Shown here: positions 8,672-17,454 of the stretch, one piece after another
How positions within the stretch are numbered: the stretch's first letter is position 1
Layout: each line of letters opens with the position of its first letter
DNA from: Streptomyces sp. Root431
GTDB taxonomy: Bacteria > Actinomycetota > Actinomycetes > Streptomycetales > Streptomycetaceae
Length of the DNA stretch: 64,000 bases
Direction: 5' to 3'
Assembly (NCBI RefSeq): GCF_001426585.1
Contig: NZ_LMEI01000007.1
Coordinates: forward strand, 186,077 to 250,076
Translations under genes and position numbers: made by a program
The notes under the pieces: generated by a model
What the model was told of the DNA's origin: nothing
The model's input: only the letters and a program-made list of their open reading frames with translations
Database searches by the model: none

Positions 8672-9604
8672 ATGGGGCGTTATGTCGCACGACGACTGCT
8701 CCAGATGATCCCGGTTTTCATCGGGACGACCCTGCTGATCTTCCTCATGGTGCGCAGCCTGCCCGGTGATCCCGTGCTGGCGATGTTCGGCGACAAGGGC
8801 GCCGACCCGGCGACTCTCGCCGCGAAGCGCCATGAGCTGGGCCTTGACCGGCCCCAGTGGGTGCAGTACGTCACGTATATGTGGGACATGATCTGGCACC
8901 AGGACTTCGGTACCCAGATCCGTAACGGCCGACCGGTCACGGAAGTGCTCGGCGACGCGTTCCCCATCACGCTCCAGCTGGCGGCCCTCGCGTTCGCCAT
9001 CGAGCTGATCTTCGGCATCGGCCTGGGTATCATCGGCGGTCTGCGCGCCGGCCGGCTGGCCGACAACGCGATCCTGATCTTCACCTTGCTGATCATCTCG
9101 ATCCCGGTCTTCGTTCTCGGCTACATCATCAAGATGGTGTTCGCCTTCAACTTGGAGTGGATCGCACCGAACGTGAGTACCGAGCCGGTCCTGAGCGAGA
9201 TGCTCGCTCCGGCCATTGTGCTCGGCGGTCTCTCCCTCGCCTATGTGGCGCGGCTCACCCGTACGTCCATGGCGGAGAACCTGCGCGCCGACTACATGCG
9301 TACGGCTGTCGCCAAGGGCCTGCCGCGGCGCCGGGTCATCGGCGTCCACCTGATGCGCAACTCGATGATCCCCGTGGTCACCTTCCTCGGCACCGACATC
9401 GGCGCCCTCATGGGCGGCGCGGTCGTCACCGAGGCGATCTTCAACATCAAGGGAATCGGCGGCGTCATCGCCGAGTCGATCTCCCGGCGCGAAGGTTCGA
9501 CCCTGGTGGGCCTCGTCACCATCCTGGTGATCGTCTACCTCGTCACCAGCCTGCTCATCGACCTGCTGTACGCGGTCCTGGACCCGAGGATCCGGTATGC
9601 CTGA
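8672..9604 (+). CDS. Oligopeptide ABC transporter permease 1 (DppB/OppB type, operon 1)
   Basis: 310 aa. Starts MGRYVARRLLQMIPVF, the typical OppB/DppB N-terminus with the first membrane helix. About six membrane segments follow, and the permease EAA loop ADYMRTAVAKGLPRRRVIGVHLMRNS (about 215-240) contacts the ATPases. The adjacent ATGs at 8669 and 8672 compete; 8672 gives better spacing from GGAGG (8663-8667) and matches the paralogue at 20329. It overlaps the next permease gene by 8 nt (translational coupling). Confidence 0.92.
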   Translation: MGRYVARRLLQMIPVFIGTTLLIFLMVRSLPGDPVLAMFGDKGADPATLAAKRHELGLDRPQWVQYVTYMWDMIWHQDFGTQIRNGRPVTEVLGDAFPITLQLAALAFAIELIFGIGLGIIGGLRAGRLADNAILIFTLLIISIPVFVLGYIIKMVFAFNLEWIAPNVSTEPVLSEMLAPAIVLGGLSLAYVARLTRTSMAENLRADYMRTAVAKGLPRRRVIGVHLMRNSMIPVVTFLGTDIGALMGGAVVTEAIFNIKGIGGVIAESISRREGSTLVGLVTILVIVYLVTSLLIDLLYAVLDPRIRYA

Positions 9605-10550
9605 CGTGACCAAGTCCGCCATCGCAGTCGAGGACGCCGTCGCCACCCCCTCGGTGGACGCGTCCGCTCCGGCGCCCAAGCAGGAGAAGGCTCGTAGCCT
9701 CTGGGGCGACGCCTGGGCCGATCTCCGTCGCAACCCGTACTTCATCGTCTCGTCGGTGCTGATCGCGCTGCTGCTGCTGATCTCGGCGTGGCCGACCCTC
9801 TTCACCAGCGCGTCCCCGACCGCCGGTGACCTGGTCCACCACTTCCTGAGCAAGCCCGAACTGGGCAGCATCGGCTCGCCGGAGTGGCTGGGCTACGACC
9901 AGCAGGGCCGCTCCGTCTACGCCCGCCTGATCCACGGCACCCGCGCCTCGATCATCGTCGGCGTCTGCGTCACCGCGATCGTCACGATCGTCGGCGGCAT
10001 CATGGGCATGATCTCCGGCTACTTCGGCGGCTGGGTCGACGCGGTGCTCTCCCGTCTCACCGACGTCTTCTTCGGCATCCCGTTCCTGCTCGGCGCCATG
10101 GTCGTCCTTCAGGCCTTCGTCGAGCGGACCGTCTGGGTCGTCGTCTTCGCCCTCGCGTTCCTCGGCTGGACCCAGATCACCCGCGTCATGCGCGGTGCCG
10201 TGATCACCGTCAAGCAGGCCGACTACGTCCACGCGGCCAAGGCCCTCGGCGCCGGCACGACCCGGATCCTCTTCCGGCACATCCTGCCGAACGCCATGGC
10301 CCCCGTGATCGTCGTCGCGACCATCGCGCTCGGCGGTTACATCTCGGCCGAGGCCACCCTGTCGTTCCTCGGTCTGGGCCTCGCGGCCCCGACCGTCTCG
10401 TGGGGTGTCGACATCTCCGCGGGTGTCGCCCAGATCCGAGTGGCCCCGCACGTCCTGCTCTGGCCCTCGATCATGCTGAGCCTCACCGTTCTGGCGTTCA
10501 TCATGCTCGGCGAAGCCGTCCGCAACGCCCTCGACCCCAAGCTGCGCTGA
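9597..10550 (+). CDS. Oligopeptide ABC transporter permease 2 (DppC/OppC type, operon 1)
   Basis: 317 aa. A hydrophilic N-terminal tail of about 40 residues precedes RSLWGDAWADLRRNPYFIVSS, the OppC_N signature. Five or six membrane helices and an EAA loop follow (QADYVHAAKALGAGTTRILFRHILPN, about 205-230). It forms the heterodimeric channel with permease 1. The ATG overlaps the upstream TGA by 8 nt. The two ATPase genes follow after 14 nt with their own SD. Confidence 0.92.
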   Translation: MPDVTKSAIAVEDAVATPSVDASAPAPKQEKARSLWGDAWADLRRNPYFIVSSVLIALLLLISAWPTLFTSASPTAGDLVHHFLSKPELGSIGSPEWLGYDQQGRSVYARLIHGTRASIIVGVCVTAIVTIVGGIMGMISGYFGGWVDAVLSRLTDVFFGIPFLLGAMVVLQAFVERTVWVVVFALAFLGWTQITRVMRGAVITVKQADYVHAAKALGAGTTRILFRHILPNAMAPVIVVATIALGGYISAEATLSFLGLGLAAPTVSWGVDISAGVAQIRVAPHVLLWPSIMLSLTVLAFIMLGEAVRNALDPKLR

Positions 10551-10564
10551 GGAGGGCGTAAAAG

Positions 10565-11623
10565 ATGAGCATCATCGACAAGACCGCGGCCGTCCCCGCG
10601 CCGCGCGCCGGAGCCGACTACAACGGCCCGCTGCTCGAAGTCCGCGACCTGCACGTCGAGTTCCACACCCGTGACGGTGTGGCCAAGGCGGTCAACGGTG
10701 TCAACTACTCGGTGAACGCCGGCGAGACCCTCGCCGTCCTTGGCGAGTCCGGCTCCGGCAAGTCCGTCACCGCGCAGGCCATCATGGGCATCCTCGACAT
10801 GCCGCCGGGCAAGATCCCGCAGGGCGAGATCCTGTTCCGCGGCGAGGACATGCTGAAGATGTCCGAAGAGGAGCGCCGCAAGATCCGCGGCCGGAAGATC
10901 GCCATGATCTTCCAGGACGCGCTGTCCTCCCTCAACCCGGTCCTCACCGTCGGCTACCAGCTCGGCGAGATGTTCCGGGTGCACCAGGGCCTGTCCAAGA
11001 AGGACGCCAAGGTCAAGGCCATCGAGCTGATGGACAAGGTCAAGATCCCCGCCGCCAAGGCGCGGGTCGGCGACTACCCCCACCAGTTCTCCGGCGGTAT
11101 GCGTCAGCGCATCATGATCGCCATGGCGCTCGCCCTGGAGCCGGACCTGATCATCGCCGACGAGCCCACCACGGCTCTCGACGTGACCGTCCAGGCCCAG
11201 GTCATGGACCTCCTCTCGGAGCTCCAGCAGGAATACAACATGGGCCTGATCCTGATCACCCACGACCTCGGCGTCGTCGCCGACGTCGCGGACAAGATCG
11301 CCGTGATGTACGCCGGCCGGATCGTCGAGCAGGCGCCGGTCCACGAGCTGTACGGGCGCCCCGCGCACCCGTACACCCGCGGCCTGCTGGACTCGATCCC
11401 GCGCCTGGACCAGAAGGGCCAGGAGCTCTACGCGATCAAGGGCCTGCCGCCCAACCTGCTCCGCGTGCCCACCGGCTGTGCCTTCAACCCGCGCTGCCCC
11501 AAGGCCGACGACATCTGCCGTACGGAGATCCCGGCCCTGGCGCCGGTCACCGAGCAGGACGGCGCGGATCTCCCGGGCCGTAAGAGCGCCTGCCACTTCT
11601 GGAAGGAGACGATCCATGGCTGA
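10565..11623 (+). CDS. Oligopeptide ABC transporter ATPase 1 (OppD/DppD type, operon 1)
   Basis: 352 aa. Walker A GESGSGKS (about 60-67), Q-loop, signature FSGGMRQR (about 178-185), Walker B LIIADEPTTALD (about 195-206) and switch His in ITHDLG are all present. The C-terminal oligopeptide-transporter extension carries the Cys-rich CAFNPRCPKADDIC motif, which in some relatives binds an Fe-S cluster. SD AGGAGGGCG precedes the ATG. The stop overlaps the next gene by 8 nt (ATGGCTGA). Confidence 0.95.
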   Translation: MSIIDKTAAVPAPRAGADYNGPLLEVRDLHVEFHTRDGVAKAVNGVNYSVNAGETLAVLGESGSGKSVTAQAIMGILDMPPGKIPQGEILFRGEDMLKMSEEERRKIRGRKIAMIFQDALSSLNPVLTVGYQLGEMFRVHQGLSKKDAKVKAIELMDKVKIPAAKARVGDYPHQFSGGMRQRIMIAMALALEPDLIIADEPTTALDVTVQAQVMDLLSELQQEYNMGLILITHDLGVVADVADKIAVMYAGRIVEQAPVHELYGRPAHPYTRGLLDSIPRLDQKGQELYAIKGLPPNLLRVPTGCAFNPRCPKADDICRTEIPALAPVTEQDGADLPGRKSACHFWKETIHG

Positions 11624-12704
11624 CCTCAGCACGAACGACGAGGCCGTGGCCGCCGCCATCGAGGCTCCCGTGGGCCGCGGCGAGCCGATCCTCCAGGTGC
11701 GTGGCCTGAAGAAGCACTTCCCGCTGACGCAGGGCATCCTCTTCAAGAAGCAGGTCGGCGCGGTCAAGGCCGTGGACGGGGTCTCCTTCGACCTCTACCA
11801 GGGCGAGACCCTCGGCATCGTGGGCGAGTCCGGCTGTGGCAAGTCCACGGTCGCCAAGCTCCTGATGAACCTGGAGCGGGCCACCGCCGGCGAGGTCTTC
11901 TACAAGGGCCAGGACATCACCAAGCTGTCCGGGCGCGCGCTGAAGGCCGTCCGCCGCAACATCCAGATGGTGTTCCAGGATCCGTACACCTCGCTGAACC
12001 CGCGTATGACGGTCGGCGACATCATCGGGGAGCCGTACGACATCCACCCCGAGGTGGCCCCGAAGGGCGACCGGCGCCGCAAGGTGCAGGAGCTCCTCGA
12101 CGTCGTCGGTCTGAACCCGGAGTACATCAACCGGTACCCGCACCAGTTCTCCGGCGGTCAGCGCCAGCGCATCGGCATCGCCCGCGGCCTCGCGCTCAAC
12201 CCGGAGATCATCATCTGCGACGAGCCGGTCTCGGCCCTGGACGTCTCCGTCCAGGCGCAGGTCATCAACCTGATGGGGAAGCTGCAGGAGGAGTTCAACC
12301 TCTCCTACCTCTTCATCGCGCACGACCTGTCGATCGTCCGGCACATCTCGGACCGCGTCGGCGTCATGTACCTCGGCAAGATGGCCGAGATCGGTACGGA
12401 CGAGCAGATCTACGAGCACCCGACGCACCCGTACACGCAGGCGCTGCTCTCCGCGGTGCCGGTGCCGGACCCGCAGGCCCGCGCGCACCGCGAGCGGATC
12501 ATCCTCACCGGTGACGTCCCCTCGCCGGCGAACCCGCCGTCGGGCTGCAGCTTCCGCACCCGTTGCTGGAAGGCGCAGGAGAAGTGCTCCCAGGAGACTC
12601 CGATCCTCGCGATCCCGACGGTCTTCCAGGGCCAGGACACCCCGGCCGCCCACTTCTCGGCGTGCCACTTCGCCGAGGAGAAGCAGGTCGTCCCGGTGCA
12701 CTGA
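11616..12704 (+). CDS. Oligopeptide ABC transporter ATPase 2 (OppF/DppF type, operon 1)
   Basis: 362 aa. Starts with the ATG at 11616 overlapping the previous stop. The N-terminus contains [20 protein letters not shown], typical of OppF. Walker A GESGCGKS, signature FSGGQRQR, Walker [13 protein letters not shown] and the C-terminal Cys motif ([12 protein letters not shown]) are present. It pairs with ATPase 1 to power uptake. It is the last gene of the operon, with a terminator 43 nt downstream. A longer in-frame opening upstream inside ATPase 1 lacks start signals and was discarded. Confidence 0.95.
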   Translation: MADLSTNDEAVAAAIEAPVGRGEPILQVRGLKKHFPLTQGILFKKQVGAVKAVDGVSFDLYQGETLGIVGESGCGKSTVAKLLMNLERATAGEVFYKGQDITKLSGRALKAVRRNIQMVFQDPYTSLNPRMTVGDIIGEPYDIHPEVAPKGDRRRKVQELLDVVGLNPEYINRYPHQFSGGQRQRIGIARGLALNPEIIICDEPVSALDVSVQAQVINLMGKLQEEFNLSYLFIAHDLSIVRHISDRVGVMYLGKMAEIGTDEQIYEHPTHPYTQALLSAVPVPDPQARAHRERIILTGDVPSPANPPSGCSFRTRCWKAQEKCSQETPILAIPTVFQGQDTPAAHFSACHFAEEKQVVPVH

Positions 12705-12746
12705 CGCACGGACACGCCGTCTGATCCGGTTCGCCCGGAGACCGAG

Positions 12747-12783
12747 AGGCCCCCGCCACCCGCAAGGGTGCCGGGGGCCTTTC
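12747..12783 (+). terminator. Terminator of transporter operon 1
   Basis: The stem AGGCCCCCG (12747-12755) pairs with CGGGGGCCT (12772-12780). An internal CACCC/GGGTG extension surrounds a short GCAA loop, followed by TTT. It isolates the transporter operon from the downstream hydrolase cassette. Confidence 0.85.
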
Positions 12784-13096
12784 GCGTTCCCTGGGGGTGT
12801 CGCGTACGGCGCCGGGATCTCGCGTACGGCCGAGTCCGGAACCCCGGTGTCCCACGGAACGGGGGTACGGGCGTCCCGTTCCCGTCCCGCGTCCCCCCGC
12901 CCGTCCCGTGAGGCCGACGGGACGGGAGCCCCGTCCGGGCACCCCCCGCCTGGACCGTCGACGGCATGCCGACCCACCCCATCCGCCCCGGGACGCGTCC
13001 CGGCAGTGGGACACCGGGGGAGGCCCGCCGGGACTGGCAGCGTGTTCGGCGGCGCAGCTCACCGCGCCGCCCGCCGCCTCATCACCAGGGGTCCCT
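12784..13096 (+). promoter_or_regulatory. Leader of the secreted-protein/murein-hydrolase cassette
   Basis: About 310 bp without a convincing gene. Contents: a direct repeat of TCGCGTACGGC (near 12799 and 12823), a 10-bp inverted repeat (12900-12909 with 12917-12926) and a perfect 16-bp palindrome at 12988-13003. These are candidates for transcriptional control of the cassette. No clear -10/-35 pair was found. Confidence 0.45.
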
Positions 13097-13522
13097 GTGA
13101 ACGCACTCACCCGCAAGCTCGCCACCGTCGGTTCGGCCGTCGCGATGGCCGCGTCGAGCCTGCTGCTCGCCTCGTCGCCGGCGTCGGCGGCCCCGTCGGT
13201 CTGCAACTCGATCACCTGCGCGGGTCTGGACCCGGCACAGACGGTCTGTCAGAACGACGCGAGGACCGTCCTCACCAGCTCGACGGGCGTCGAGCTGCGC
13301 TACAGCCCGTACTGCCGGGCCGCCTGGGCCCGCAAGTCCTCGGCCGTGGCGGGACACTCGTACAGGGCCGTCAACGGACGGTACGAGCAGTGGACGGTGA
13401 CGCCCAACACGTCGGGCGGGACGGTCTGGACCCGCATGGTCGACGTCAAGGACATCCCCTCGTACGCCGCCGACTATCGCCCGGACGGGACCCACGCCTC
13501 CGATACCGGATGGTTCAACTGA
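13097..13522 (+). CDS. Secreted small Cys-containing protein resembling DUF2690, copy 1
   Basis: 141 aa. Sec signal peptide (ALTRKLATVGSAVAMAASSLLLASSPASA, cleaved after ASA near residue 30). The mature domain has the shared pattern C-x4/5-C-xGLDP-x4-C-(Q)NDARTV and ELRYSPYCRAAWARK, which I recognise as DUF2690-like. DUF2690 is usually seen in HTH regulators, so a free-standing secreted form is notable. Copies 2-5 have six Cys; this one has four, because the C-terminal ARAC...C segment is replaced by PSYAADYRPDG without Cys. The start is a GTG after AGGGG. Its TGA overlaps the ATG of copy 2 (TGATG). Function unknown. Confidence 0.8.
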   Translation: MNALTRKLATVGSAVAMAASSLLLASSPASAAPSVCNSITCAGLDPAQTVCQNDARTVLTSSTGVELRYSPYCRAAWARKSSAVAGHSYRAVNGRYEQWTVTPNTSGGTVWTRMVDVKDIPSYAADYRPDGTHASDTGWFN

Positions 13523-13932
13523 TGAGCACCGTCACCCGAGGGCTCGCGACCGCCGGTTCGGCCCTCGCCCTCGCGGCATCGAGCCTCCTGCTCGCCTCGT
13601 CGCCGGCGTCCGCCGCGACCTCCTGCAACGGGCCCGACTGCACCGGCAAGGACCCGAGCACCACCGTCTGCCAGAACGACGCCCGCACGGTCGCCACGAA
13701 CAGCCTGGGCACCGAGCTGCGCTACAGCCCGACCTGCCGGGCCGCCTGGGCACGGCAGAGCGGCGACACCGCGATGACCGTCTGGGTCGAGAGCAACACC
13801 GGCCTGGAGCAGGCCATTCACTACTCCGGCAACGGCACCGCGTGGACCGCGATGATCGACGACCGGGGCATCATCGCCCGGGCCTGCGGCCACGTCACGG
13901 GCTTCGGCTCGTCCTGCACGACCTGGTACTAG
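13522..13932 (+). CDS. Secreted small Cys-rich protein resembling DUF2690, copy 2
   Basis: 136 aa. Signal peptide ending SSPASAA, then TSCNGPDCTGKDPSTTVCQ and ELRYSPTCRAAWARQ. It ends with the conserved MIDDRGIIARAC segment and a final Cys three residues before the C-terminus (CTTWY). Six mature Cys suggest three disulfides. The ATG overlaps the stop of copy 1 (TGATG), so translation is probably coupled. The signal peptide is slightly diverged from copies 1, 3 and 4. Extracellular, binding partner unknown. Confidence 0.8.
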   Translation: MSTVTRGLATAGSALALAASSLLLASSPASAATSCNGPDCTGKDPSTTVCQNDARTVATNSLGTELRYSPTCRAAWARQSGDTAMTVWVESNTGLEQAIHYSGNGTAWTAMIDDRGIIARACGHVTGFGSSCTTWY

Positions 13933-13957
13933 ACCCCTCTCAGAAGGAGAACCCGCC

Positions 13958-14383
13958 ATGAAGGCACTCACCCGCAAGCTCGCCACCGTCGGTTCGGCCT
14001 TCGCGATGGCCGCGTCGAGCCTGCTGCTCGCCTCGTCGCCGGCGTCCGCCGCGACGAGCTGCTACGCGAGCAGCTGCGAGGGCCTGGACCCGTCGACGAC
14101 CATCTGCCAGAACGACGCGCGTACCGTCGGCACGACCAGCTTCTGGGGGACGGAGCTGCGCTACAGCCCCACCTGCCGGGCGGCCTGGGCGCGCTTCCCC
14201 ACGTTCACGCCGGCCCGGTTGACCATCTGGGTGCAGCGCAGTGGCGGCGGCGGGCTCTACGCGGTGAAGACCAACGGCAGCAACGCCGTCTGGACGCAGA
14301 TGCTGAACGACAAGGACCTCCTGGCCCGGGCCTGCGACCACTACGAGGGCGACTTCCAGCCCGAATGCACGTCCTGGTACTAG
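13958..14383 (+). CDS. Secreted small Cys-rich protein resembling DUF2690, copy 3
   Basis: 141 aa with the motif set of copy 2 (TSCYASSCEGLDPSTTICQ; ELRYSPTCRAAWARF; MLNDKDLLARAC; CTSWY). SD AAGGAGA lies 7 nt before the ATG. From the SD through about codon 26 its DNA is identical to copy 4, after which the mature regions diverge strongly. This indicates recent duplication or gene conversion of the 5' half. It sits 25 nt after copy 2. Confidence 0.82.
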   Translation: MKALTRKLATVGSAFAMAASSLLLASSPASAATSCYASSCEGLDPSTTICQNDARTVGTTSFWGTELRYSPTCRAAWARFPTFTPARLTIWVQRSGGGGLYAVKTNGSNAVWTQMLNDKDLLARACDHYEGDFQPECTSWY

Positions 14384-14406
14384 ACCTTTCGGAAGGAGAA
14401 CCCGCC

Positions 14407-14838
14407 ATGAAGGCACTCACCCGCAAGCTCGCCACCGTCGGTTCGGCCTTCGCGATGGCCGCGTCGAGCCTGCTGCTCGCCTCCTCGCCGGCCTCGGCCG
14501 CCACGTCCTGCTACGCCTCGTCGTGCCATGGCCTGGACCCCGCGACGACGATCTGCCAGAACGACGCGAAGACCGTGGCCTACGGCTGGTTCCACGCACA
14601 GGAGTTGCGCTACAGCCCCACCTGTCGAGCGGCGTGGACGCGCTACAAGACGACGTCCGGCGAGCCCATCACCGTCGCCGTGCGGCGCGAGGACGGCAGC
14701 GCGACCTTGACGACGCGCTACGCGGGTGACGGCGTCACCGTCTGGACCCGCATGGTCAACGACAAGGACGCTCTGTCCAGGGCCTGCGTCTTCCTGTTGG
14801 ACGGCACCGATCGCTACGACTGCTCCGATCCGTACTAG
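14407..14838 (+). CDS. Secreted small Cys-rich protein resembling DUF2690, copy 4
   Basis: 143 aa. An upstream in-frame ATG at 14365 would read through copy 3's end. The ATG at 14407 is chosen because it repeats the SD AAGGAGA and the signal peptide MKALTRKLATVGSAF of copy 3. Mature part: TSCYASSCHGLDPATTICQ, ELRYSPTCRAAWTRY, MVNDKDALSRAC and a terminal Cys region (CSDPY). The central beta-rich section between AAW and the DKD motif is unlike that of its neighbours. Confidence 0.82.
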   Translation: MKALTRKLATVGSAFAMAASSLLLASSPASAATSCYASSCHGLDPATTICQNDAKTVAYGWFHAQELRYSPTCRAAWTRYKTTSGEPITVAVRREDGSATLTTRYAGDGVTVWTRMVNDKDALSRACVFLLDGTDRYDCSDPY

Positions 14839-14854
14839 TCGGAAAGCGCCCCTC

Positions 14855-15286
14855 ATGCACCTTCCCCGGACCCTGACCCGCAGGCTCACCACCGTCGGTT
14901 CGGCCCTGGCGCTCGCCGCGTCGAGCCTGCTCCTCGCCTCGTCGCCGGCCTCCGCCGCCACCTCCTGCTACGGGAGCGGCTGCACCGGCCTCGACCCCGC
15001 CACCACCGTCTGCCAGAGCGACGCCCGTACGGTACGGACCGCCGCCTGGGGCGTGGAGCTCCGCTACAGCCCCACCTGCCGCGCCGCCTGGGCCCGCAAG
15101 ACCTCCGGTGGCTCCCTCGACACGGAGATCTGGGTGCACAACTCCCAGGGGGCCTCGCGGGGGGTCTATTACGGCGGCAACGGGACGGCGTACACCGCGA
15201 TGGTCGACGACAAGGACATCCTCGCCTGGGCGTGCGAGGTGCGCGCCTACGAGACCCGCCAGACCGACTGCACCGAGCGCTACTAA
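14855..15286 (+). CDS. Secreted small Cys-rich protein resembling DUF2690, copy 5
   Basis: 143 aa. Its N-terminus (MHLPRTLTRRLTTVGSALALAASSLLLASSPASA) is more diverged before the shared signal core. Mature part: TSCYGSGCTGLDPATTVCQ, ELRYSPTCRAAWARK, MVDDKDILAWAC and CTERY at the end. SD GGAAAG precedes the ATG. It lies 12 nt before the amidase gene, so the array and the hydrolases are probably one transcription unit. Confidence 0.8.
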   Translation: MHLPRTLTRRLTTVGSALALAASSLLLASSPASAATSCYGSGCTGLDPATTVCQSDARTVRTAAWGVELRYSPTCRAAWARKTSGGSLDTEIWVHNSQGASRGVYYGGNGTAYTAMVDDKDILAWACEVRAYETRQTDCTERY

Positions 15287-15298
15287 GGACGATCGCCC

Positions 15299-16375
15299 AT
15301 GACCACGGTCACCGGACCGAACCCCCGTCGTCGCACCCTCCTCACCGGCGCCTTCGCCCTCGGCGCCGCCACCGTCCTGCCCGTGGGCCTCGCCGACCGG
15401 GCACGGGCCGCCGCCGGCGTCCCCGTCATCGCGGACTGCGCCGCCTGGGGCGCCCGCCCCGCGAGCAGCCCCCTCACGATCCTGCCCACCCCGCCCGTCA
15501 AGATCATCGTGCACCACACGGCGACCCCCAACGTCACCGACTACTCGCAGGACCAGGCCTTCAAGCTCGCCCGGTCCATGCAGAACTGGGCGATGGACGA
15601 CCGGGGTTGGATCGACACCGGGCAGCACTTCACCGTCAGCCGCGGCGCCCACGTCGTCGAGGGCCGCCACAGCAGCCTGGCCGAGCTCCAGCGCGGCACC
15701 CGGACCGTCGAGTCCGCGCACTGCACCGGACAGAACACCGTCGCCATCGGCATCGAGAACGAGGGCACCTACACCTCCGTCGACCCGCGCGGCGCGCAGT
15801 ACGCGGCCCTGGTCGACCTCTGCGCCCACATCTGCCGCCAGTACGGCCTGCGGGCCTACCAGATCTACGGGCACCGGGACTTCAACGCGACCGAATGCCC
15901 CGGCGACCGCCTGTACGCGCTGCTCCCGCAGCTCCGCCGGGACGTCGCCGCACGGATCGGCGGCGACCCGACGGCCCCCGTCTGGCCGCTGCTGCGCACG
16001 GGCGACTCGGGCGACCGGGTGCGGGCGCTCCAGCACCTCCTGGCCGGGCGGGGCGCCGTGCTCACCGTCGACGGGTCGTTCGGCCCGGCCACCGAGAAGG
16101 CCGTACGCGACCTCCAGACCCTGACGCGGGCGACCGCCGACGGCCTGGCCGGCAACCAGACCTGGCACCAACTCGTCGCCCCCGTACGGCGGGACGAGTC
16201 GGGCGAGGCCGTCAAGGCCGTCCAGTTCCTGCTCGGCGCGCGCGGGGTCCCCACCACGGTGGACGGCGTCTTCGGGTCCGGCACCCAGGCGGCGGTCACC
16301 ACCTTCCAGTCGGGCGCGGGGCTTCCCGCCGACGGTCTCGTCGACGCCCGTACCTTCGGCCGCCTGCTCGGCTGA
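15299..16375 (+). CDS. Secreted N-acetylmuramoyl-L-alanine amidase (PGRP/amidase_2) with two peptidoglycan-binding domains
   Basis: 358 aa. The N-terminus has a twin-arginine-like motif (PRRRTLLTG) and hydrophobic core, cleavage near residue 40, so export may be by Tat. The amidase_2/PGRP domain (about 45-215) shows [16 protein letters not shown] (Zn His), IGIENEGTY, and [17 protein letters not shown] with the second His and Cys of the zinc site. Two PG_binding_1 repeats follow (about 235-290 and 300-357), each with VDGxFGxxT. It should cleave the MurNAc-L-Ala bond to release stem peptides. SD AAGGACG precedes the ATG, 12 nt after DUF2690-like copy 5. Confidence 0.93.
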   Translation: MTTVTGPNPRRRTLLTGAFALGAATVLPVGLADRARAAAGVPVIADCAAWGARPASSPLTILPTPPVKIIVHHTATPNVTDYSQDQAFKLARSMQNWAMDDRGWIDTGQHFTVSRGAHVVEGRHSSLAELQRGTRTVESAHCTGQNTVAIGIENEGTYTSVDPRGAQYAALVDLCAHICRQYGLRAYQIYGHRDFNATECPGDRLYALLPQLRRDVAARIGGDPTAPVWPLLRTGDSGDRVRALQHLLAGRGAVLTVDGSFGPATEKAVRDLQTLTRATADGLAGNQTWHQLVAPVRRDESGEAVKAVQFLLGARGVPTTVDGVFGSGTQAAVTTFQSGAGLPADGLVDARTFGRLLG

Positions 16376-16427
16376 CCCGAGCCCGGGCCGCCTTCCCCTC
16401 TCCCCTCAGCAGGAGGAGCACTCAGCC

Positions 16428-17411
16428 ATGCCCTCGCACACTCTGCCCACCGCCCGATGGGCGGTTCTCCTCGCCGCCGTCGTCGCCCTCCTCGTCGGCC
16501 TGGTCTCCCCGGCCCAGGCCCTGGCCGGCGCCTTCGCGCCGACCCAGAGCAAGGGCAACCGCGGGTCGGACGTCGCCGCACTCCAGTACCTGCTCAACGC
16601 CCAGGGCGCCGGGCTCACCGCCGACGGCGCCTTCGGGGCCGGCACCGACTCGGCGGTCCGCTCCTTCCAGTCGGCCAAGGGCCTGGACTCCGACGGCATC
16701 GTCGGCCCCAACACCTGGAAGGCGCTCACGCCCACCGTGCGAGAGGGGAGCCAGGGCGAGGCGGTGAAGGCCGTCCAGCACCTGCTCAACGCCAAGCGCG
16801 GAGCCGGCCTGACCGTCGACGGCGCCTTCGGCCCCGGCACCGCCTCGGCCGTACGCACCTTCCAGGGCCACGCGGGTCTCGGCGCGGACGGCGTCGTCGG
16901 CCCGGACACCTGGACGAACCTCCTCTGGCACTACGAGTACGTCGACTACAACGCCGGCACCCTCTGCAACCAGAGCCCCGACGGCAACAGCTCCGCCGAC
17001 TGGGGCACCGCGGCCGCCGTCGGCCAGCTGGAGGCCGCGGCCCGCAGCTTCTCCGCCCTCGGCCGCGGCAAGCTGCCGGTCGGCGATGTGAGCTTCGAGC
17101 ACGGCGGCAGCATCACCGGCCACGCCAGCCACCAGGTCGGGCTCGACGCCGACCTCTGGCCCGTCCGTACGGACTCGGCCCAGTGCGGCGGCTCCCGGAT
17201 CACCTGGCAGTCGGCCGCCTACGACCGCGGCGCGACCCGCGAGCTGGTCAAGGCCCTGCTCGCGGCGGCCCCCGGCCACGTGAAGTTCGTGTACTTCAAC
17301 GACCCCCAGCTGATCGCGGAGGGGCTGACGGTCCAGTACCCCAACCACGACAACCACCTGCACATCCGGTACTGCGAGCCGGTCCACCCGAACGCCTCGT
17401 ACCAGTGCTGA
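16428..17411 (+). CDS. Secreted MepA-like (M74) murein endopeptidase with two peptidoglycan-binding domains
   Basis: 327 aa. Sec signal peptide (cleavage near ALAGA, residue 30). Two PG_binding_1 repeats (about 38-98 and 107-167) show ADGAFGAGT and VDGAFGPGT. The C-terminal peptidase domain has [15 protein letters not shown] (HxxHQxGxDxD, zinc ligands His and Asp) and NHDNHLHIR, the MepA signatures. MepA-family enzymes cut peptide cross-links in murein. The usual MepA has no N-terminal binding repeats, so the fusion with cell-wall anchors is distinctive. SD AGGAGG precedes the ATG. Confidence 0.88.
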   Translation: MPSHTLPTARWAVLLAAVVALLVGLVSPAQALAGAFAPTQSKGNRGSDVAALQYLLNAQGAGLTADGAFGAGTDSAVRSFQSAKGLDSDGIVGPNTWKALTPTVREGSQGEAVKAVQHLLNAKRGAGLTVDGAFGPGTASAVRTFQGHAGLGADGVVGPDTWTNLLWHYEYVDYNAGTLCNQSPDGNSSADWGTAAAVGQLEAAARSFSALGRGKLPVGDVSFEHGGSITGHASHQVGLDADLWPVRTDSAQCGGSRITWQSAAYDRGATRELVKALLAAAPGHVKFVYFNDPQLIAEGLTVQYPNHDNHLHIRYCEPVHPNASYQC

Positions 17412-17454
17412 CGGCTGCCGCCACGGCATCCACGACCATGAGGAAGAAGAGACG

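Noticed and set aside
11478..11615. Longer N-terminus for the second ATPase of operon 1
   Set aside because: It would lie inside the first ATPase gene. The ATG at 11616 gives the family N-terminus and the same overlap seen in operon 2.
12511..13932. 473-codon frame joining the transporter end with DUF2690-like copy 2
   Set aside because: It runs out of frame through the ATPase, terminator and copy 1. The real start of copy 2 is the ATG overlapping copy 1's stop.
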